From a virus: 20,449 nt of DNA. This document shows positions 17,961 through 20,449 of this stretch, piece after piece. The notes under the pieces are model-generated. The model saw only the letters and a list, made by a program, of their open reading frames with translations. It did not search any database and was not told where the DNA came from. A program made the translations under genes and the position numbers. The stretch's first letter is position 1, and every line of letters begins with the position of its first letter. The stretch is from the IMG/VR virus record IMGVR_UViG_3300031539_000392, positions 1 to 20,449 of that record; one strand, given 5' to 3'.

Positions 17961-18416
17961 CTACGGCTCCACAGCCCGCAACTCGCAATCTTGAAGCGTT
18001 ATTGCATGACCATCGGTTACTGACTTGCCAGATATCAAATCCCACGCAGCTATCACCTGCCTGTTTGCTACCGTTCCGTTGTCATCGGTCAATATCGCAT
18101 ATCTCGCATCATCGCCGGAATCAGGTATCGGGCCCCCGGAAGCCGTCCAGACAATGTCTTTTATTTGACACAGCGATTTATCACCGGCATCGTCCTCGGT
18201 AGTTGTGTCGAAGTCGGTATCGTTCGGAGTTAATTGATAACCGCCCGTCGTGTATCCGTTGCCGGCGGCGATTTCAGTAAGCTCACCGAAGGTATTTGTT
18301 TTCACCGTCGGGGCAACCGCGACAGTTACCAGGGCCACGTATAAATTGGTGGGCATTGCAACTCTGGGAAACGCCCAAGCCAGCAGCAAAAACTTTCCCC
18401 TGTTAGTCCAAATCAT
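17961..18416 (-). CDS. Phage structural protein, tail-module family
   Basis: 151 residues. The pattern NLYVALVTVAVAPTVKTNTF, ELTEIAAGNGYTTGGYQLTP, IVWTASGGPIPDSGDDARYA and AAWDL is a recurring phage structural-protein layout (predicted beta sandwich), usually encoded by the tail or receptor-binding genes. Exact role is unknown. AGGAG lies eight bases before the ATG. It follows the large tail protein with a 20-base gap and is the last gene before the operon terminator. Confidence 0.7.
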   Translation of the reverse strand: MIWTNRGKFLLLAWAFPRVAMPTNLYVALVTVAVAPTVKTNTFGELTEIAAGNGYTTGGYQLTPNDTDFDTTTEDDAGDKSLCQIKDIVWTASGGPIPDSGDDARYAILTDDNGTVANRQVIAAWDLISGKSVTDGHAITLQDCELRAVEP

Positions 18417-18436
18417 TTTTAAATCTCCTTTTTAGA

Positions 18437-20062
18437 TCATGTTATAATTACAGTTGGATCCACCCCAGTCAATGCCACTTCCGACGCTGCCGGTTCTATA
18501 GGTACGATCACGGTCGGATCGGCCCCGCTCATCGCCATCTCGGCTATCAGATAATCCTCATCGTACACGGGATCGGGCACATTATGGTTCCAATTATTTG
18601 GCGCCGGGGCGTAAAGAGCATCCTTCATTCCGAATATGTCCTCGACGCAGTCGAACGAAACCTCTCCGTCCGTCAATGTTCCGTAATGCGGCGTAAGTAC
18701 GCGAACGACCATCGATATAATGCCCAGCGGCGGCCAGGACATCTTGAATACATCGCCCGCCATGAGGTGCGCCATTGTCCGCTTGGCCTTGATTTTCATC
18801 ACTGCCGGGAATGCCGATATCTGATGCTGGTCGCGGGCCGCCAGTTGACCCGCCAAGTTGTCATTTACAACGCCCGTATAATCGACGTTATTGGGAATGA
18901 GCATTTCGTTCTGAACGGCGACTAATGCCATATCGTGATTCGGAATGGTTATCGGCAGGTTGTCGTACAGATTCCAGTATTTGACATAAGTCACATCGGG
19001 AACTTTATGAATAGTGCCCCGAGAATAGCCTTCGACGGCGTTAATGTCCGTCTCATCGAATTCTTCAAGGTCCCCTAAAACATAATCGTCCCGTATCAAT
19101 TTTATCTCGAACTGCCCGGTCGAATAGTCTTCCCGAATCACGGCGTTGATATATCTGAGAACATCCTTTACATGGTCCTCAAGTGTCTGGTCGCCTTCCC
19201 ATTTTATGCACAGGCCGAACCCTTCGTCGTATATAGCATCGGCGGCGGCCTCCAATGCGGTATTATCGAATATCGTAGTCGGATATCCCAATCCCCATTC
19301 GGTGTCCGTGTATATTTCCCGAAGCCAGTGGACAGGATTTATCTCGTAACTGCGAATAGTCGCCTTCGCCGGATACCATTGCTCCTCGCCGGTCGTCAGG
19401 TGCGCCGTCCGCTTGATGAGGTACTTCCATTGTTGAATAGAAGTAGACAACCCTATATAGGGTCGCCGCAATATCGCCGTTGTCAGTCCCCGGTTTGCTG
19501 AAATATAACTGCCCCTAACAGAGGTGAGATAATCATTCAGCACCTGGCCGGGCAGCCCGTACTGGAAATCGACCAACCCTGAAATCCCGCCCCGGCCGGT
19601 TATTTGCCCGTTGTGCTGGTGAATGCCGCCATAGAGTTCCGGCAGGGCGATGTAAGCCGAAGTGGCGGCGTCGGCGTTGAGCGATTTCTTGTCCGTACTG
19701 TCCGGCCAGATCACCAGGTCGCCGACCTTAACCTGCACGATACCGTCACAGAAGCCCTGCGCCAGGATGTGAATCGCCCCGTAATAATATAGGTTTAGAT
19801 AGACTTCTTGGGCTGTATGATCCAATCCGATTCTCATACTATAAATATAAATATCTCCGAACCACCCAACAACCGGGGCAGTCTGCCAGCATGTACCGGC
19901 GATAATAGGGTATTTCGTCCCCTCTTTTATCTGCGGAAAATCAAAGGTGTCCGGCTCGTACCTTATATCCTTGGGATCTTTTTTGGTGAGCTCGGCAATA
20001 GCGTAGTATATTGCCGTCATTATTGCTATTTTAACTATAGCCCAAAAAAGCACTTCAAACAT
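18437..20062 (-). CDS. Large tail protein (tail hub/tip type)
   Basis: 541 residues. After an N-terminal hydrophobic segment (about 5-23) comes a long domain resembling phage tail hub/tip proteins of the pfam13550 type (GTKYPIIAGTCWQTAPVVGW, NPVHWLREIYTDTEWGLGYP, then a region with LAARDQHQISAFPAVMKIKA and AGDVFKMSWPP). This class sits at the tail tip and joins the tube to adsorption fibres. Its position after the BR0599-like gene agrees. The C-terminus carries a two-unit repeat (MSGADPTVIV and LTGVDPTVII). GAGAGAATTGTT precedes the ATG. Function inferred from family memory and neighbours. Confidence 0.75.
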   Translation of the reverse strand: MFEVLFWAIVKIAIMTAIYYAIAELTKKDPKDIRYEPDTFDFPQIKEGTKYPIIAGTCWQTAPVVGWFGDIYIYSMRIGLDHTAQEVYLNLYYYGAIHILAQGFCDGIVQVKVGDLVIWPDSTDKKSLNADAATSAYIALPELYGGIHQHNGQITGRGGISGLVDFQYGLPGQVLNDYLTSVRGSYISANRGLTTAILRRPYIGLSTSIQQWKYLIKRTAHLTTGEEQWYPAKATIRSYEINPVHWLREIYTDTEWGLGYPTTIFDNTALEAAADAIYDEGFGLCIKWEGDQTLEDHVKDVLRYINAVIREDYSTGQFEIKLIRDDYVLGDLEEFDETDINAVEGYSRGTIHKVPDVTYVKYWNLYDNLPITIPNHDMALVAVQNEMLIPNNVDYTGVVNDNLAGQLAARDQHQISAFPAVMKIKAKRTMAHLMAGDVFKMSWPPLGIISMVVRVLTPHYGTLTDGEVSFDCVEDIFGMKDALYAPAPNNWNHNVPDPVYDEDYLIAEMAMSGADPTVIVPIEPAASEVALTGVDPTVIIT

Positions 20063-20072
20063 AACAATTCTC

Positions 20073-20449
20073 TCAGTAAATCAAATCGCCGGCGTAATGA
20101 TTCTTTACCGGCAGACCGTCCAGGGCTCCGCAATTGATGCCATTGCCGTACTTGATCCGGCAAGTGCTCGGCGTGTGATCGCAGCCGGGGTATGCGTCAA
20201 AGGAATCTCCCGCCGCCACCCCGGACCCGAATGGCCGGGTAATTGTAATCGCATTGCCGACCTGAGCTGTAATCGTTCGGTGTGCCGTGCCTATTATAAT
20301 TTCGCCTCCGGCGCCGAAATAATAGACCTCCATCGCATTGTCGGCTTCGATCATCTCCATTTCATTAACGACAACTGAATTCTCACCGCCCCAGTTATCA
20401 TATATCCAAACCCGGTAATAGGTATATGCAACAGCGTTATCCAGCATTA
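20073..20449 (-). CDS. BR0599-like tail protein, N-terminus beyond window
   Basis: The frame begins at an ATG at 20447, only two bases from the edge, so the gene very likely continues outside. The end (FGSGVAAGDSFDAYPGCDHT, CRIKYGNGINCGALDGLP) matches the C-terminal domain of the phage BR0599/DUF2163 family, a conserved tail-module protein next to the tail tip, with paired cysteines. The visible first part (YTYYRVWIYDNWGGENSVVV, then NEMEM) resembles the last strands of an F5/8-type (discoidin) sugar-binding domain, which would add a receptor-binding unit. The stop lies ten bases before the large tail protein start. Confidence 0.75.
   Translation of the reverse strand, partial: MLDNAVAYTYYRVWIYDNWGGENSVVVNEMEMIEADNAMEVYYFGAGGEIIIGTAHRTITAQVGNAITITRPFGSGVAAGDSFDAYPGCDHTPSTCRIKYGNGINCGALDGLPVKNHYAGDLIY

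Noticed and set aside
1-20449. CRISPR array
   Set aside because: No set of regularly spaced identical repeats of suitable length was found; the recurring motifs are short and irregularly placed.

Overview
This window reads as the middle of a temperate tailed phage (Caudoviricetes, siphovirus-like tail genes) that infects a bacterium. The clearest signs are a tyrosine integrase beside an attP-like tRNA 3' half, a tail module (a BR0599-like protein, a large tail protein and a downstream structural protein), a recombination module (SbcC/Rad50-like ATPase, RecT-like annealing protein, MBL-fold hydrolase), and many small phage families (YopX, AP2, HNH, 3D domain). Genes have Shine-Dalgarno sites and TGA is used as stop, so the code is the standard bacterial one. 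The host cannot be named from the sequence. The tRNA-Val 3' half at the attachment site should identify it in a search. Phage genes lie on both sides of the attachment site, so this is more likely a free or circular phage genome than the end of an integrated prophage.

Layout. Almost everything is on the minus strand, read right to left. 20449-17961: tail genes, closed by a strong intrinsic terminator (17871-17912). 17823-16912: PAPS/APS-reductase-like protein. 16704-14709: small accessory genes, including an XRE-like regulator with an upstream partner, and a gene with an attenuator-like leader behind a near-consensus promoter. 14687-13140: a plus-strand block (regulator-like protein, lipoprotein, two small proteins). 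12990-11306: divergent ribbon-helix-helix regulator with its own promoter and operator, small membrane protein, YopX protein, HNH/NinG-like protein. 11151-10192: integrase, then the attP region. 10190-9362: a gene-poor stretch with tRNAs, broken tRNAs and structured repeats. 9361-4556: 3D-domain cell-wall protein, SbcC-like ATPase, AP2 protein, RecT-like protein, two small coupled genes, MBL hydrolase, AP2 half-domain. 4340-1: ParB-like protein, C5-methyltransferase, two zinc-motif proteins and an HNH endonuclease running off the left edge.

How the genes work together. The SbcC, RecT and MBL genes look like one ATGA-coupled recombination operon. The ParB-like and methyltransferase genes abut and probably act together on phage DNA. 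Integrase expression seems tied to its own binding sites: the 9-mer TGTGGCTCG occurs four times, twice around attP and twice as an inverted pair enclosing the int ribosome binding site. The most unusual signals are a Lys tRNA with a 26-nt palindrome in its D-loop, an initiator-like tRNA whose 3' side does not pair, two elements with interleaved inverted repeats (one right after a promoter), three hairpins presenting GGAGGAGGG (CCCTCCTCC on the other strand), and a 33-residue AP2 half-domain gene coupled to the MBL gene.
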